Below are positions 16,966 to 27,116 of a stretch of DNA of 42,301 nucleotides, piece by piece. Numbering within the stretch: position 1 is the first letter of the stretch; each line of letters opens with the position of its first letter. Position numbers and translations under genes: made by a program. The stretch is from Rhodococcus sp. JCM 9791. Its GTDB lineage: Bacteria > Actinomycetota > Actinomycetes > Mycobacteriales > Mycobacteriaceae. Under the pieces are notes generated by a model. That model was not told the DNA's origin. It did not search any database and saw nothing but the letters and a program-made list of their open reading frames with translations. The stretch spans positions 1 through 42,301 of the forward strand of contig BBEG01000010.1 of the NCBI GenBank assembly GCA_001312645.1. Direction: 5' to 3'.

Positions 16966-18472
16966 ATGGTTACGACCACCGACACGCCCACCACCGGCGA
17001 CGATCGGGCCGCCAGTCTATCTCTACCTCGAGGCCTGCTCATCGGAGGTGACCAGCTCACGCAGTCCTCCGGGGGCACACACGATCACATCTATCCCGCA
17101 ACTGGCCAGATCAACGCCACAATAGCCCTGGCCGGTGCCACGGAGATCGATCAGGCAGTGACGTCAGGCTGGGAGGCGCATCGTGAGTGGATGTCCTTCA
17201 CTCCCGCACGCCGTCGCGACTTGTTGTTCGACCTTGCAGAGGCTGTGCACGCGAATCTATCGCAGTTTGCGCAACTCAACACCCACGACTACGCGGTCCC
17301 GGTCTCCTACGCCGCCACCGCACCGCTGCTCGAGGAGTTCCTGCGCCACTTCGCCGGATATGTCGACAAGCCGCACGGTGCAAGCACGCCAGTGTCGGGT
17401 TCCTTCGACGTCAATTTGATCGAGCGCGAGCCGTACGGTGTCGTCGGAGTTATCGCTCCCTGGAACGGGTCGCTGGTTGTCGCCGCAGCGTGTGTCGCGC
17501 CAGCGTTGGCGGCCGGTAACGCAGTGGTGTTGAAACCATCCGAGTTCGCACCGTTTGCCGCCCTCCGCTTCGGTGAGCTGTGCTCGGAAGTCGGCCTGCC
17601 TTCCGGGCTGGTCAACGTGGTGCCGTCGGGTCCGGACGGTGGAGCCGCCCTGGTACGTCATCCGGGAATCCGGAAGATCCACTTCACGGGTGGCACTGCC
17701 ACTGCTCGGGAAGTCCTCCGTGAGGCGGCAACGAACCTGACCCCCGTCGTCGCAGAACTCGGCGGAAAGTCGGCCGATATCGTCTTCGATGATGCGGATC
17801 TCGACCTCGCCGCTGCCATATCGGCGCACCAGGCCCCCTCATGCAATCCGGGCAGAGTTGCGCGTGCGCCAGCCGTATTCTGGTCCAGTCATCGGTGTAC
17901 GACGCCTTCGTCGACAAGTTCGTCGGGGCCATCGGTGCAGCGAATATCGGCGATCCATTCGATCCCGCAGTGTCGTTCGGTCCGGTGATCAGTGCCTCTG
18001 CCGCTGATCGAATTCTCGGCGAGATCGACAATGCTGTGTCCGAGCGTGCCGGTGAGCTCATTCTCGGAGGTAAGAGAGTCGGCAGCGACAGAATCGGTGA
18101 TCGACTTGCGGACGGGTACTACATCGAGCCCACTGTTTTCACAGAGGTCGACAACTCCTCACGTCTCGCTCGTACGGAGACGTTCGGCCCGGTTGTCTCC
18201 GTGATCAGGTTCGACACGGAGGCTGACGCGGTGCGCATCGCCAACGACACATCGTACGGATTGAACGCCTTCGTGCACACGACCGACCTCGGTCGAACCC
18301 ATCGGGTGTCCCGCAAACTCGAGGCGGGATCCGTGTGGGTCAACCATTTCAGCGACATCTCTCCCCAGGTCCCTACGGCGGATACAAGCAGAGCGGCTTC
18401 GGTCGCACCGGTGGACTCGAAGGACTCCACGAGTTCCTTCAGGTCAAGAACATTCGGATTGCCATGCGATGA
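16966..18472 (+). pseudogene. NAD(P)-dependent aldehyde dehydrogenase (two frameshifts)
   Basis: The ATG at 16966 (GAGGAG four bases upstream; an ATG at 16951 is an alternative) starts a classical ALDH: PYGVVGVIAPWNGSLVVAAA and LKPSEFAPFAALRFGELCSE, the cofactor loop FTGGTATAREVL, and the catalytic Glu in VVAELGGKSADIVF. One base is lost near 17835, after which MQSGQSCACASRILV carries the catalytic Cys. A second loss near 18370 precedes YGGYKQSGFGRTGGLEGLHE, ending IRIAMR at 18472. Repaired length is about 502 residues, normal for the family. It lies 33 bases after the SDR and 31 bases before the ferredoxin, so these form one operon. It probably oxidises an aldehyde made in the same pathway. 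Confidence 0.85.
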
Positions 18473-18503
18473 GCCGGCAGACTCCACGAGCGAAAGAAGA
18501 CCC

Positions 18504-18719
18504 ATGGTGACATCACGATTGACGGTGTCGGTCGATCCGCACATGTGCGAAGCCCACGCACTGTGCACCGAGATCGCCCCCGAGATTTTCAACCTGCCCG
18601 ATGACGGCGACATCGCGACCTGCGACGAAAACCCTTCGGAAGCTCTGCTTCCCAAGGTCCGTGCCGCCGTCGACGCATGCCCCCGCCAGGCAATCAGCGT
18701 CGCCACTCAACAGTCCTGA
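18504..18719 (+). CDS. [3Fe-4S]-type ferredoxin (CxxH variant)
   Basis: The 71-residue product starts MVTSRLTVSVDPHMCEAHAL. Cluster residues are CEAHALC (Cys, then His where a fourth Cys would be, then Cys) and VDACPRQAI with the last Cys-Pro. Such single-cluster ferredoxins deliver electrons to bacterial P450s, and this gene lies 114 bases upstream of one. The His at the variable position is a variant known among mycobacterial and rhodococcal P450 ferredoxins and may shift redox potential. The second ferredoxin of the window (32151) has Gly there. No ferredoxin reductase gene is seen nearby. Confidence 0.85.
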   Translation: MVTSRLTVSVDPHMCEAHALCTEIAPEIFNLPDDGDIATCDENPSEALLPKVRAAVDACPRQAISVATQQS

Positions 18720-18833
18720 ACGGCGAGTTCCCCTGCCCTCGACACCGGCCGATCGACACCATGGTCAGTACGCGTAGTGCCAAGCTGTCGTCGGTCACGA
18801 GATGCCCTCCCTCTTTCGAAAGGTCCACAACCC

Positions 18834-20062
18834 ATGACCGATCTCACGTCACTCGACTACTTCAGTGACGAAGCACTCGCGCAGGATCCGTCCGAGTACT
18901 TCGACCACCTCAGAAGTCGCAATCCGGTGTTTCGGGAGCCGCACTACGGCGTGGTCGTCGTCACCGGACATCGGGAGGTCACGGAGGCGTTCAGAAACTC
19001 CGAAGATCTCTCTGCCGTCAATGCGATCGGAGGGCCGTTTCCTCCGTTGCCGTTCGAGCCCGAAGGCGACGACATCTCCGAACAGATCGAAGCGCATCGG
19101 CACTTGTTCCCGATCTTCGAGCACATGGTGACAATGGATCCTCCCGACCACACACGCGCTCGCTCACTGCTGGGCCGGATGCTCACTCCGAAACGCCTGC
19201 AGGAGAACGAGCAGTACATGTGGAAGTTGGCAGATCGCCAACTCGACGAATTCATCGACAACGGCCACTGCGAGTTTCTCGGCGAGTACGCCAAACCGTT
19301 TGCCACACTCGTGATCACCGACCTGCTCGGCGTGCCCGAGCAGGATCGCGCAGAGTTCCGCAATCGACTCGCCGGCCAATCTCGTCCCAATGTCGGGTCC
19401 CTCGACCACACGCCGGTGGCCACCAACCCGCTCGAATACCTCGACGACATGTTCAGCGGCTACATCTCCGACCGCCGAAGCGAGCCCCGCGATGACATTC
19501 TCACCGGCCTCGCGACGGCGACTATCCCGACGGATCAACTCCCACGGTGAAAGAAGTGGTCCGGCCTGCCACGTTCTTGTTCGCTGCCGGCCAGGAGACG
19601 GTCACGAAACTCCTCAGCGCGGGGCTACGGACGTTGGGCGATCGCCCCGAGTTCGAGGAGAAGCTTCGCGCGGATCGGAGCCTGATCCGGCCGTTCTTGG
19701 AGGAATCTCTGCGGATGGACAGCCCGACCAAGGTCGATTTTCGACTGGCCCGCAAAACCACCACTATCGGCGATGTCGACATCCCAGCCGGGACGATCGT
19801 GATGTTGTGCCTCGGGGCAGCCAACCGGGACCCGCGTAAGTTCGAGGATCCGAACGAATTCCAGCTGGGACGCAAGAACCTCCACGATCACGTGGCGTTC
19901 GGTCGAGGTCTGCACACCTGCGCGGGCGCACCGCTCGCCCGCGTGGAGGCAAACGTGACCATGAATCGACTTCTGGACAGGACACGGAGTTTCTCGATCA
20001 GTGAGGCACACCACGGTCCTGCGGGTGACCGTCGATACACCTACGAGCCTCCTTCCTTCTGA
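18834..20062 (+). pseudogene. Cytochrome P450 (one frameshift)
   Basis: The ATG at 18834 (AAAGG ten bases upstream) starts MTDLTSLDYFSDEALAQDPS. The frame slips by one base near 19523 (TGLATAT, then PDGSTPTVKEVVRPATF). The I-helix is LFAAGQETVTKLL, the ExxR motif EESLR, and the heme loop VAFGRGLHTCAGAPLAR with the axial Cys. Repaired length is about 410 residues, typical of a soluble class I P450. I cannot assign a CYP family securely. Its ferredoxin is directly upstream, and SDR genes flank the set, so it likely hydroxylates the substrate whose alcohol the SDRs oxidise. Confidence 0.85.
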
Positions 20063-20187
20063 GGGGCCTGACCGAGCTTCACGTCGACTTCACACCGGTC
20101 GCATGACCGGCCGGACGTGCAGTACCTGATCGACCAACAGACGCAGCACCTCCGAATCTACGAACACAATTCGACAGCAAAGCTATC

Positions 20188-20212
20188 CGGTCACTCGTGC
20201 GACGAGTGACCG
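20188..20212 (+). terminator. 11-bp hairpin between P450 and SDR genes
   Basis: CGGTCACTCGT and ACGAGTGACCG form a perfect stem with a 3-base loop (GCG), 126 bases after the P450 stop and 56 bases before the next ATG. There is no T-run, so it may work as a partial terminator, an mRNA-stability element, or an operator for a dimeric repressor. Confidence 0.5.
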
Positions 20213-20268
20213 CAACGGTCATGTCACATTACGGCCGACGCCGGATGTGCGACAAGTGAGGTGGAATC

Positions 20269-21107
20269 ATGACAGGACGGGTAGAAGGAAAAGTCGCGTT
20301 CATCACGGGAGCTGCGCGGGGCCAGGGACGCAGCCACGCGGTGAAACTCGCGCAAGAGGGTGCCGACATCATCGCAATCGATATCTGCAAACCGATCAGA
20401 CCTGACGCTTCGATTGCGCCGGCGAAGCCCGACGACCTCGCGGAGACGGCGAACCTCGTCAAGGCTCTCGGCCGGCGTATCGTCACAGCGGAAGTAGACG
20501 TACGTGACTACGATGCATTGAAGGCTGAAGTCGACGCCGGCGTCGAACAGTTGGGCCGGCTCGACATCATCGTGGCGAATGCGGGATCGGCAACGGCGGT
20601 GCAACTCTGGATCGGACCGCCGAGTCCGACTGGCAGGAAATGATCGACATCAACCTCTCGGGCGTGTGGAAATCGGTCAAAGCCGGAGTACCGCACATTC
20701 TCTCGGGTGAGCAGGGCGGCTCGATCATTTTGACAAGTTCGGTGGGTGGCTTGAAGTCGCACGCGCACATGGGCCCCTACATCGCCGCCAAACACGGCGT
20801 GGTCGGGCTGATGCGTTCGTTCGCCGTGGAATTGGGGCAGCACTTCGTCCGGGTCAATTCCGTGCACCCTACGAACGTGAACTCACCGATGTTCATGCAC
20901 GAGGCGACGATGAAGATGTTCCGTCCCGACCTGGAGAATCCCGGACCGGAGGATCTCAGGGCAGCTGCACAGACAATGCACGTGCTGCCTATCGGATGGG
21001 TCGAACCCGAGGACATCAGCAACGCGGTTCTGTTCCTGGCCTCCGACGAATCTCGGTACGTCACAGGGCTCCCGCTGACCGTCGACGCGGGCAGCATGCT
21101 GAAATAG
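20269..21107 (+). pseudogene. Mycofactocin-type SDR oxidoreductase (one frameshift)
   Basis: The ATG at 20269 follows GTGAGGTGG. The Rossmann motif is [12 protein letters not shown], followed by IIAIDICKPIRP and the [18 protein letters not shown] insert of the mycofactocin-associated SDR group. A base is lost near 20585 (VANAG, then GNGGATLDRTAESDWQEMID in the next frame). Ser is in ILTSSVGG and Tyr-Lys in YIAAKHG. It ends VDAGSMLK at 21107, about 279 residues repaired. It is much closer to the - strand SDR at 24128 than to the one at 16099, sharing SVGGL, YIAAKHGV and WVEPEDIS, which points to duplication between the two arms of the cluster. Confidence 0.85.
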
Positions 21108-21251
21108 CCGGTTCGACCGAACAGCACGTCGACCGATGATTCCGTTCACCAGAGCTCATTTCGTGACGATACGACCTCCACGAGATGGAACCGGTGCCAC
21201 TTAAAATCCCGAACTATGGGGCATTTCCAGTATGAAGTGCGTGGTAGCTCG

Positions 21252-21289
21252 ATGGGGCGAGTTCTACTATCTGTTGAAACTCGCCCCAT
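21252..21289 (+). terminator. 12-bp hairpin after the SDR gene
   Basis: ATGGGGCGAGTT (21252-21263) and AACTCGCCCCAT (21278-21289) are perfectly complementary around a 14-base loop. It is the first strong structure after the SDR stop at 21107, so it is the likely end of the + strand operon, although no T-run follows. Confidence 0.55.
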
Positions 21290-22040
21290 TCCGGCGCAAG
21301 CGCCATGCCAATGCGACAACGTTCCTGCACACATCATCGCAACGCCCTGAACAGGACTCTGCCGGTTACCAATCAGTGCCGATCCGAAGCTGAGAAGACT
21401 CCGGCTTCGTTCGAAACCTGCGGTCGAGAAGCAATTCCGAGTTCTCATTGTGAGGCCGCTCTCATCCGCCACTCGCCCGCGTTGAGTATGCGACCGTCGC
21501 TGCCTTGCGTGCCTTTGCCGCCGCGTCCCATTCCCTCCGCGCACCCGCTCGTCGACGCTATCTCTTTCGCGACATGCGCGATGGCAGTGTCCGACTCCCA
21601 CTCGCCCGTGAAGCCCACACCCGGTGCGGCCTGTCGCCGATGTTCAGGGCTTCGCCGACGGAGCTCTCGCCGACGCGATCCGGCACGCTCCCGAACGCTG
21701 TCTCGATGTGTTCCCCGTCTTGCCCGCCGGTGATGATGCGTCCGCCGGCTGCTCAAGGCATTGGTGGTCAACAGGAAGAATCACGGCTACCCCTTGCCCT
21801 AGCCCATGACGACGAGACAGGTGCTCGCGTCGTCGTCGAATGTCGCGGACACCATGCAGATGTCGAAGGCGAATCCTCGGCGCAGGGCTGACCAGGCCGC
21901 CATGTGCTCGAGCCCTGGCAGGCTTCCGGCTGGCTGGCGTAACGTTTGGGCCTGTCCTGCTCATCGAAGGACGAGGAAGAGCAGTCCACGCTCCGCCTCC
22001 CGGCGCGCGCCAGGATAGCGGGTGAGATAATAAAATCAAA
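21290..22040. other. Stretch without a recognised gene
   Basis: Frames on both strands are short and arginine-rich. Fragments on the - strand read like broken protein (ALRRGFAFDICMVSATF and FGSVPDRVGESSVGEALNIG) but lie in different frames and I cannot name a family. It may be one decayed gene between the converging operons. Confidence 0.35.
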
Positions 22041-22052
22041 CGTGGGAGTGTG

Positions 22053-22300
22053 ATCATGCACGGGGCGATTCACTCTTTCGGCTGGACCATCCCGACCGTG
22101 ACGCATCCTTCGCCGTGCTCGGCGCGTTTGAGGCTGGCAGAACACTCATCGATACCGCCGATTCGTATTCAGGGTGAGTCGACGGCAACACCGGCGTCGA
22201 GTCCGAGGCTGCGATCGGCGTGGAACGCGGCGCGAGGCACCCGCATCGACGTGGTCGTCGCGACGATGATCGATCCTCGGGGCACGAATCTCGCGGGTGT
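22053..22300 (+). pseudogene. Aldo/keto reductase fragment
   Basis: Read across frames, the N-terminal part of an aldo/keto reductase is visible: FGWTIP, then RDASFAVLGAFEAG, then TLIDTADSYSG with the catalytic-site Asp-x-x-x-x-Tyr, then VDGNTGVESEAAIG and ARGTRIDVVVAT. Several one-base slips separate the pieces and the similarity stops near 22300, about 80 residues into a protein that normally has about 320. It collides tail to tail with the substrate-binding gene on the other strand. It is a true remnant. Confidence 0.55.
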
Positions 22301-22379
22301 TCCCTGCCAAGGGCTACACACCGCGGGACCCGCGTCACGCCTGTCGATGAGTGTCGGTGAATTCCGCCTCTGCTGGTTG

Positions 22380-23950
22380 TCAGCCGATCCACAGCTCTTC
22401 GGGCAAAGGCGAGGCGAGCGTATACAACTCGACGCCATGCACGTCGGCGCCATACATGACCGAAGGAACTGCACGGACGTACCAGATTCCCGGGACGGAC
22501 TCGACCAAGCGTTCCTGCACGATGTCGTAGCTTCCTTCCGCTCCTCGAAGGACTCGCTCACGCGGCCGGCGTCGAGCGCTGCATCGAGCTCAGGATCGTT
22601 GGTGCCGTTGAAGTTGCCGGGTGACTGCGAGTGCAGTGCCGTCCACAACGCGAAATCGGGATCCTGGACAATCGCGGCCGTGATGATCATGTCGAAGTCG
22701 CCGGTAACGAGCCGCGTGGTCGCAGTTGCCGCATCGAGCATCGCAACTTCCATCTCGACATTGTCGTACGCACTCAGCTGTGCCTGTACCCCTTCAGCGA
22801 GGGTCTTGGCATCCGATGTAGGGAAGGAGGTGAAGGTGAAACGAACCGGCTTGCCTTCTCCCGCCAACTCGTCGAACAGTCGCTGGGCTTCTTCGGGGTC
22901 CGACTCCTGGATAGCGATGTCACTGAAGAAGGGCGATTCTTCAGGGAAGAAGGTCTCAGGGACCTCGCCTTCACCGTTGTAGACCATTGTGTTCAGCGCA
23001 TCGAGGTCAAGCGCCAAGCTGACAGCCCGTCGGGCTCGTACATCGTCGAAGGGGGCGTGGCGGTAGTTCATTCCGATGTTCTGGCCGCCTCCGGTGGGCA
23101 CGACCTCCGTCTGGAGGCCCGCGGCTTCCGCCTGACGGATGTTGGCTACGGTCGACTCCAGCGTCAGATCGGCGGCGCCGGTGATCATCGCGTTCATTCG
23201 CTGGTTGGTGTCGTGGACGCCCTTGATCGTGAGGCTGTCGAGATATGGCTTGGGCGCGTCCCAGTAATCCGGATTCTTCACCAGCTCGACGGCATCTTGG
23301 CGGGTCCAGTCGACCAATGTGAACGGCCCGGCACCAACCGGATTCTCATCGAAGGCTTGCCGCCCCTTTTCCAACGCGGTCGGTGACGCGATCCAGTTCA
23401 GCGCGCCAGCAACGAGCGATTCCGCGAAATGCGGGTTCGGTGCCGTCATTGTGACCTTCAGATTCGTGGCATCGACGACCTCTGTATTTGCGACCTGGAC
23501 TGCTTGTCTGGTCGAGGTCGAGCCGAGGCTGGGATCGCGCAGGCGGTCCCAATTGTATTTGACGGCTTCCGCATTGAGTGGCGTGCCGTCGGTGAACATC
23601 AGGTCGGGCCGGAGCGTAAGGTTGTACGTGGACCCACCGTCGGTGGACGAGAAGTCAGTGGCCATCTTGTATTCGATCTCGAACGTCTCAGTGTCGTTGA
23701 TCATCAACGTCCCGTACAGTGCATTGCCCAATGCTGCGTGGAAGGCATAGACATTGGACATCGATGCTGGGTCCAGGGACGGAGGCTCGGCCGCCTGCAG
23801 AATCGTTGCCGAACCACCGGCCACAGGACCGCCCTCTTCGCCTCCGGGCTGGCTGCTTGCGGTGTTACCTCCGCAGGCTGCTACGAACAGGACCAGTGCG
23901 CTGCTACACAGCGCTGACACGAGCTTCGGATACGGTGTGATTCGACGCAT
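22380..23950 (-). pseudogene. Family 5 (peptide-type) ABC substrate-binding lipoprotein (one frameshift)
   Basis: The ATG at 23950 starts MRRITPYPKLVSALC with lipobox VAAC (Cys26). The body (SLDPASMSNVYAFHAALGNA, LRPDLMFTDGTPLNAEAVKY, GAGPFTLVDWTRQDAVELVK, GGGQNIGMNYRHAPFDDVRA) is that of DppA/OppA-type binding proteins. Near 22555 one base is lost after ERKEA; the repaired end reads YDIVQERLVESVPGIWYVRA and stops at the TGA at 22382-22380, about 523 residues. It is a paralogue of the + strand gene at 13148, with long identical stretches. It is the last gene of the - strand operon with the SDR and Mo-hydroxylase. No membrane or ATPase subunits are present. Confidence 0.85.
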
Positions 23951-24127
23951 GATCGACCTCTCGGATTTTGACGCACAAACGAGTCGTGTGGGTGACGGGG
24001 ACGGCGGAACGTTCTCGGTCGCTACGGACCGAGCGCAGATCGAATTACCCTGTGCCGCCGGAGAACCACAACACGACATGAGATAGGTTTCGGCCGTCGT
24101 GTCCGGGGACTCCTGCTGTGACGGCTT

Positions 24128-24963
24128 CTATCTGAGCAACGATCCAGCATCGATCGGCAGGGCAACGCCGGTGATGAAGCGAGCATCGTCGGACGCGAGA
24201 AACAATGCCGCCGCGCTGATGTCCTCCGGCTCGACCCACGGTGTCGGCAGAATCTGGCCCGTCTGAGCGACCTCGGCGAAGTCCTCCTTCGTCGGGTTCG
24301 GCAGGTCAGGCAGAAAAAGTCGGTAGGTTTCGTCATTGAGGAGCATCGGGGTGCCCACATTGGTGGGGCACAACGTGTTCACACGAATGCGCTTGTCGCC
24401 CAGTTCCAACGCCAGTGTGCGCATCAGGCCGATGACGCCGTGCTTCGCCGCGATGTAGTGACCGATATGCCGCGCGCCGCGCAAGCCGCCGACGGAACTG
24501 GTCAAGATGATCGATCCCCCTCGGCCGCCGGCCACGATATGGGGAGTGGCCACCTTCGTGGTGGTCCATACGCCGGTCAGGTTGACGTCGATCATGTCGC
24601 GCCATGCCTTCTGGGTCATTTCGTCGAGGGTCGCGCCTTCGCTGGCCAACCCGGCATTGGCCACGACGATATCGAGGCGACCGAACTTGGCGACGCCTCC
24701 CGCACAACTTCTGTCATGACGTCTTCGTCGCGCACGTCCGCTTCGACAGCGTGAATGCGCCGTCCCAACGCTTCGACCTGGTCGGCTGTTTCGGCGAGGT
24801 CGTCGGGTGTCGACATCGCGATCTTGACGCCGTCGAGTTGTTTACAGACATCTACTGCGATGATGTCGGCGCCTTCTTTGGCCATACGGACGGCGTGGCT
24901 TCGTCCTTGACCGCGGCCTGCACCGGTGATGAAGGCTACTTTTCCTTCGAGTTTTCCTGACAT
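24128..24963 (-). pseudogene. Mycofactocin-type SDR oxidoreductase (one frameshift)
   Basis: The ATG at 24963 (GAGG six bases upstream; an ATG four codons earlier is possible) starts [32 protein letters not shown] and [18 protein letters not shown] place it in the mycofactocin-associated SDR group. One base, a G in a GG run, is missing near 24700 (TEVVRE, then [20 protein letters not shown]). Ser is in ILTSSVGG and Tyr-Lys in YIAAKHG. It ends PIDAGSLLR at 24128, about 278 residues. It lies 92 bases after the CoxG-like gene and 178 before the substrate-binding gene, all in one direction. Likely role: oxidation of an alcohol made by the molybdenum hydroxylase arm or the P450s. Confidence 0.85.
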
Positions 24964-25055
24964 GTTGTGCCTCATTTCTATTCATGAGCGGCTCCGCTGA
25001 GTCGCTCGTTCCGGTCGGATGGTGCATCAGGCCGGTCAACGCGAGAATCCGAGAT

Positions 25056-25751
25056 TCAGGCAGAAGTGCGGTGACGCCACCGGACCAACAGGGGGACCAC
25101 GAATACCACCGCCGCTGCGGGGATGAGCACTCGGGTGATACGGCCACGTCGGCCGCCGATATTGAGGAGGTCTATCGGCGGTGCAGTAGCAGTGCGGCCT
25201 GCGATGGGGGTAGAGGCGTCATTGCTTGTTTTCACGTCTGCCGGCTCGGTGCCGTCCGATGGGCTCGGGCCTGCGCTCTCCGAGGCATCGATGTTCGAAG
25301 TTCCTGCAGACACAAGGATCTGTTCTGCGAGGTTGGTGGCGAACTGCCCGATGAGCTTGTTGGAGACTTCGGCGAGTGCTCCGCGTCCGAATTGCGCGGG
25401 CTTGCCGGTGATGTCGAGTTCGGTTTCGACAAAGACATCGGTACTGCCGCCCGACTCGGACATGCGACATGTGATGACCGCGCTTGCCGTACCGTTTCCG
25501 CGAGCCTCTCGACCGCTACCTTCGAAGACCACAACTTTCGCGGCTTCATCCGTGGAGCGCATTTCGATGATGCCGGCGTACTTCAACGCGATCGGGCCCA
25601 CTTTGACCTTGATGTTGCCGGAGTACTTGTCACCGTCGTGGGACGTGATGGTAGCTCCCGGAACGCAGGGAGCGACTCGTTCGATATCGAGCAATACACG
25701 CCAAGACTCGTCGATGGGGACGGCAATGCAGAAGGTATTCTCCAGTTTCAT
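25056..25751 (-). CDS. CoxG-like SRPBCC protein with C-terminal membrane anchor
   Basis: The intact 231-residue product starts MKLENTFCIAVPIDESWRVL, followed by ERVAPCVPGATI and the KVKVGPIALKYAGI strand typical of the CoxG / carbon monoxide dehydrogenase subunit G family, a lipid- or ligand-binding START-like fold (residues 1-150). A polar linker follows, then a single membrane span near the end (VLIPAAAVVFVVPLLV). CoxG anchors or assists maturation of molybdenum hydroxylases at the membrane. The ATG at 25751 has AAGGA upstream and lies 30 bases after the small Mo-hydroxylase subunit. Confidence 0.85.
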   Translation of the reverse strand: MKLENTFCIAVPIDESWRVLLDIERVAPCVPGATITSHDGDKYSGNIKVKVGPIALKYAGIIEMRSTDEAAKVVVFEGSGREARGNGTASAVITCRMSESGGSTDVFVETELDITGKPAQFGRGALAEVSNKLIGQFATNLAEQILVSAGTSNIDASESAGPSPSDGTEPADVKTSNDASTPIAGRTATAPPIDLLNIGGRRGRITRVLIPAAAVVFVVPLLVRWRHRTSA

Positions 25752-25781
25752 TCAGATCCTTGTATTGGTCGAATCAACAGT

Positions 25782-26252
25782 TCAGGCGGTGGTCGACGCG
25801 GCACGAATGGCGGCCACAATCCCTTGATAGCCGGTGCAGCGGCAGATGCTTCCGGAAATCCCGTCACGGATCTCTTCGTCCGTCGGATCGGGATTGTCCC
25901 GTAACAGTGCTGTAGCGGTGACAATGAAACCTGGTGTGCAGAAGCCACATTGGAGAGCGTGGTGTTCGCGGAAGGCTTCCTGGATGGGTGCGAGCGTGCC
26001 GTCGGGCGAGGCGATGCCCTCGACAGTGGTGATGCAGGTGCCGTCGGCCTGAACTGCGAAGACAAGACATGCCCGTACGGCCTCACCGTCCATCAAGACC
26101 GTGCACGCGCCACAGACTCCGTGTTCGCAACCCAGGTGGGTCCCGGTCAATCCACAGTTGACCCGTAAGAAGTCGGCCAGCGTCAGCCGCGGCGGGACGG
26201 ACGAGCGCCTCACTGTGCCGTTGACCTCGATCGTAATCTCGACATCAGTCAT
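25782..26252 (-). CDS. Molybdenum hydroxylase 2Fe-2S subunit (CoxS-like)
   Basis: The intact 156-residue protein starts MTDVEITIEVNGTVRRSSVP. Plant-type 2Fe-2S ligands are visible in GCEHGVCGACTVLMDG and C-terminal-domain ligands in LQCGFCTPGFI and GSICRCTGYQGI. It passes electrons from the Mo site to FAD. The ATG at 26252 has an excellent GAGGAGG site and overlaps the end of the FAD subunit gene, so translation is coupled. Family is certain; the substrate of the complex is not. Confidence 0.9.
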   Translation of the reverse strand: MTDVEITIEVNGTVRRSSVPPRLTLADFLRVNCGLTGTHLGCEHGVCGACTVLMDGEAVRACLVFAVQADGTCITTVEGIASPDGTLAPIQEAFREHHALQCGFCTPGFIVTATALLRDNPDPTDEEIRDGISGSICRCTGYQGIVAAIRAASTTA

Positions 26253-27116
26253 CGATTGCCTCCTCAAGAGCGCTCTTCAGGCGCGCGACACCATCGTTGC
26301 GCCGACGCGTGTGCGGTACGCAGCGGAACCGTGCAGGTCGGCCGGAACCGACTCCAGGTCGGACACCGCGACGTGGCCGACGTCGCGCACCTGCAGTTCG
26401 TCGATCGAGCAACCGACGAGGGAGCGCTCCGTCGAGGTTGCCCGCATCGGTATCGACCCCAGGCCGAAGAGTCCTATGCTGCAGCGTTCGACTCGTGAAT
26501 TGTCGTCGATCTTCACCGCTACGCAGGCTCCTGCCATGGCGAAGTCGCCTTTGCGGCGCGAGAATTCATTGATTGCGAACCCGCTTCGGCTTCCCGGACA
26601 GAAGGTGACCTTTGTGAGAATTTCGTCGTCGCGTAAGGCCGTGGTCCACATCCCAGTGAAGAACTCGGAAGCCGGTATGGTTCGTCGGCCGGTGGAGGAC
26701 AGTGCCTCGAGTTCGGCATCGAGGCTCAACACCACCGCAGGGTATTCCGCAGCGGCGTCAGCGTGAGCAACGGAACCACCGAGCGTGCCGCGATTGCGGA
26801 TCGGGAAGTGTCCGATCAACGGGGTGGCTCGGGAGAGTAACGGTACTGACTCGAGGACGGTGGTAGACCTGCCGACTGTTGCCTGGTTCGTGGTGGCACC
26901 GATCGCGACGGAGTCCGAATCATGCGTTATTCCGGAAAGACCAGTGAGTTGTCTGATATCGATCAAGTGCTCGAACGCGGCCAATCGAAGGTTGAGCATC
27001 GGCATCAAGCTCTGACCACCGGCGATGAGCTTGGCGTCGTCTCCGAACTCTGCCAGGAGTTCGGCAGCCTCCTCTGGTGTGGCGGGCCGATGGTATTCGA
27101 ACGCCGAAGGTTTCAT
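26246..27116 (-). pseudogene. Molybdenum hydroxylase FAD subunit (CoxM-like; frameshift at the last codons)
   Basis: The ATG at 27116 overlaps the stop of the large subunit gene (ATGA). MKPSAFEYHRPATPEEAAEL, then KLIAGGQSLMPMLNLRLAAF and RNRGTLGGSVAHADAAAEYP are the FAD-binding motifs of this family. The frame as given stops at 26277 (MVSRA). Restoring one C there continues LKSALEEAIDD to a stop overlapping the next ATG at 26252, so the loss is only about 11 residues and may not matter to function. About 289 residues repaired. It completes the L-M-S gene order. Confidence 0.85.
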
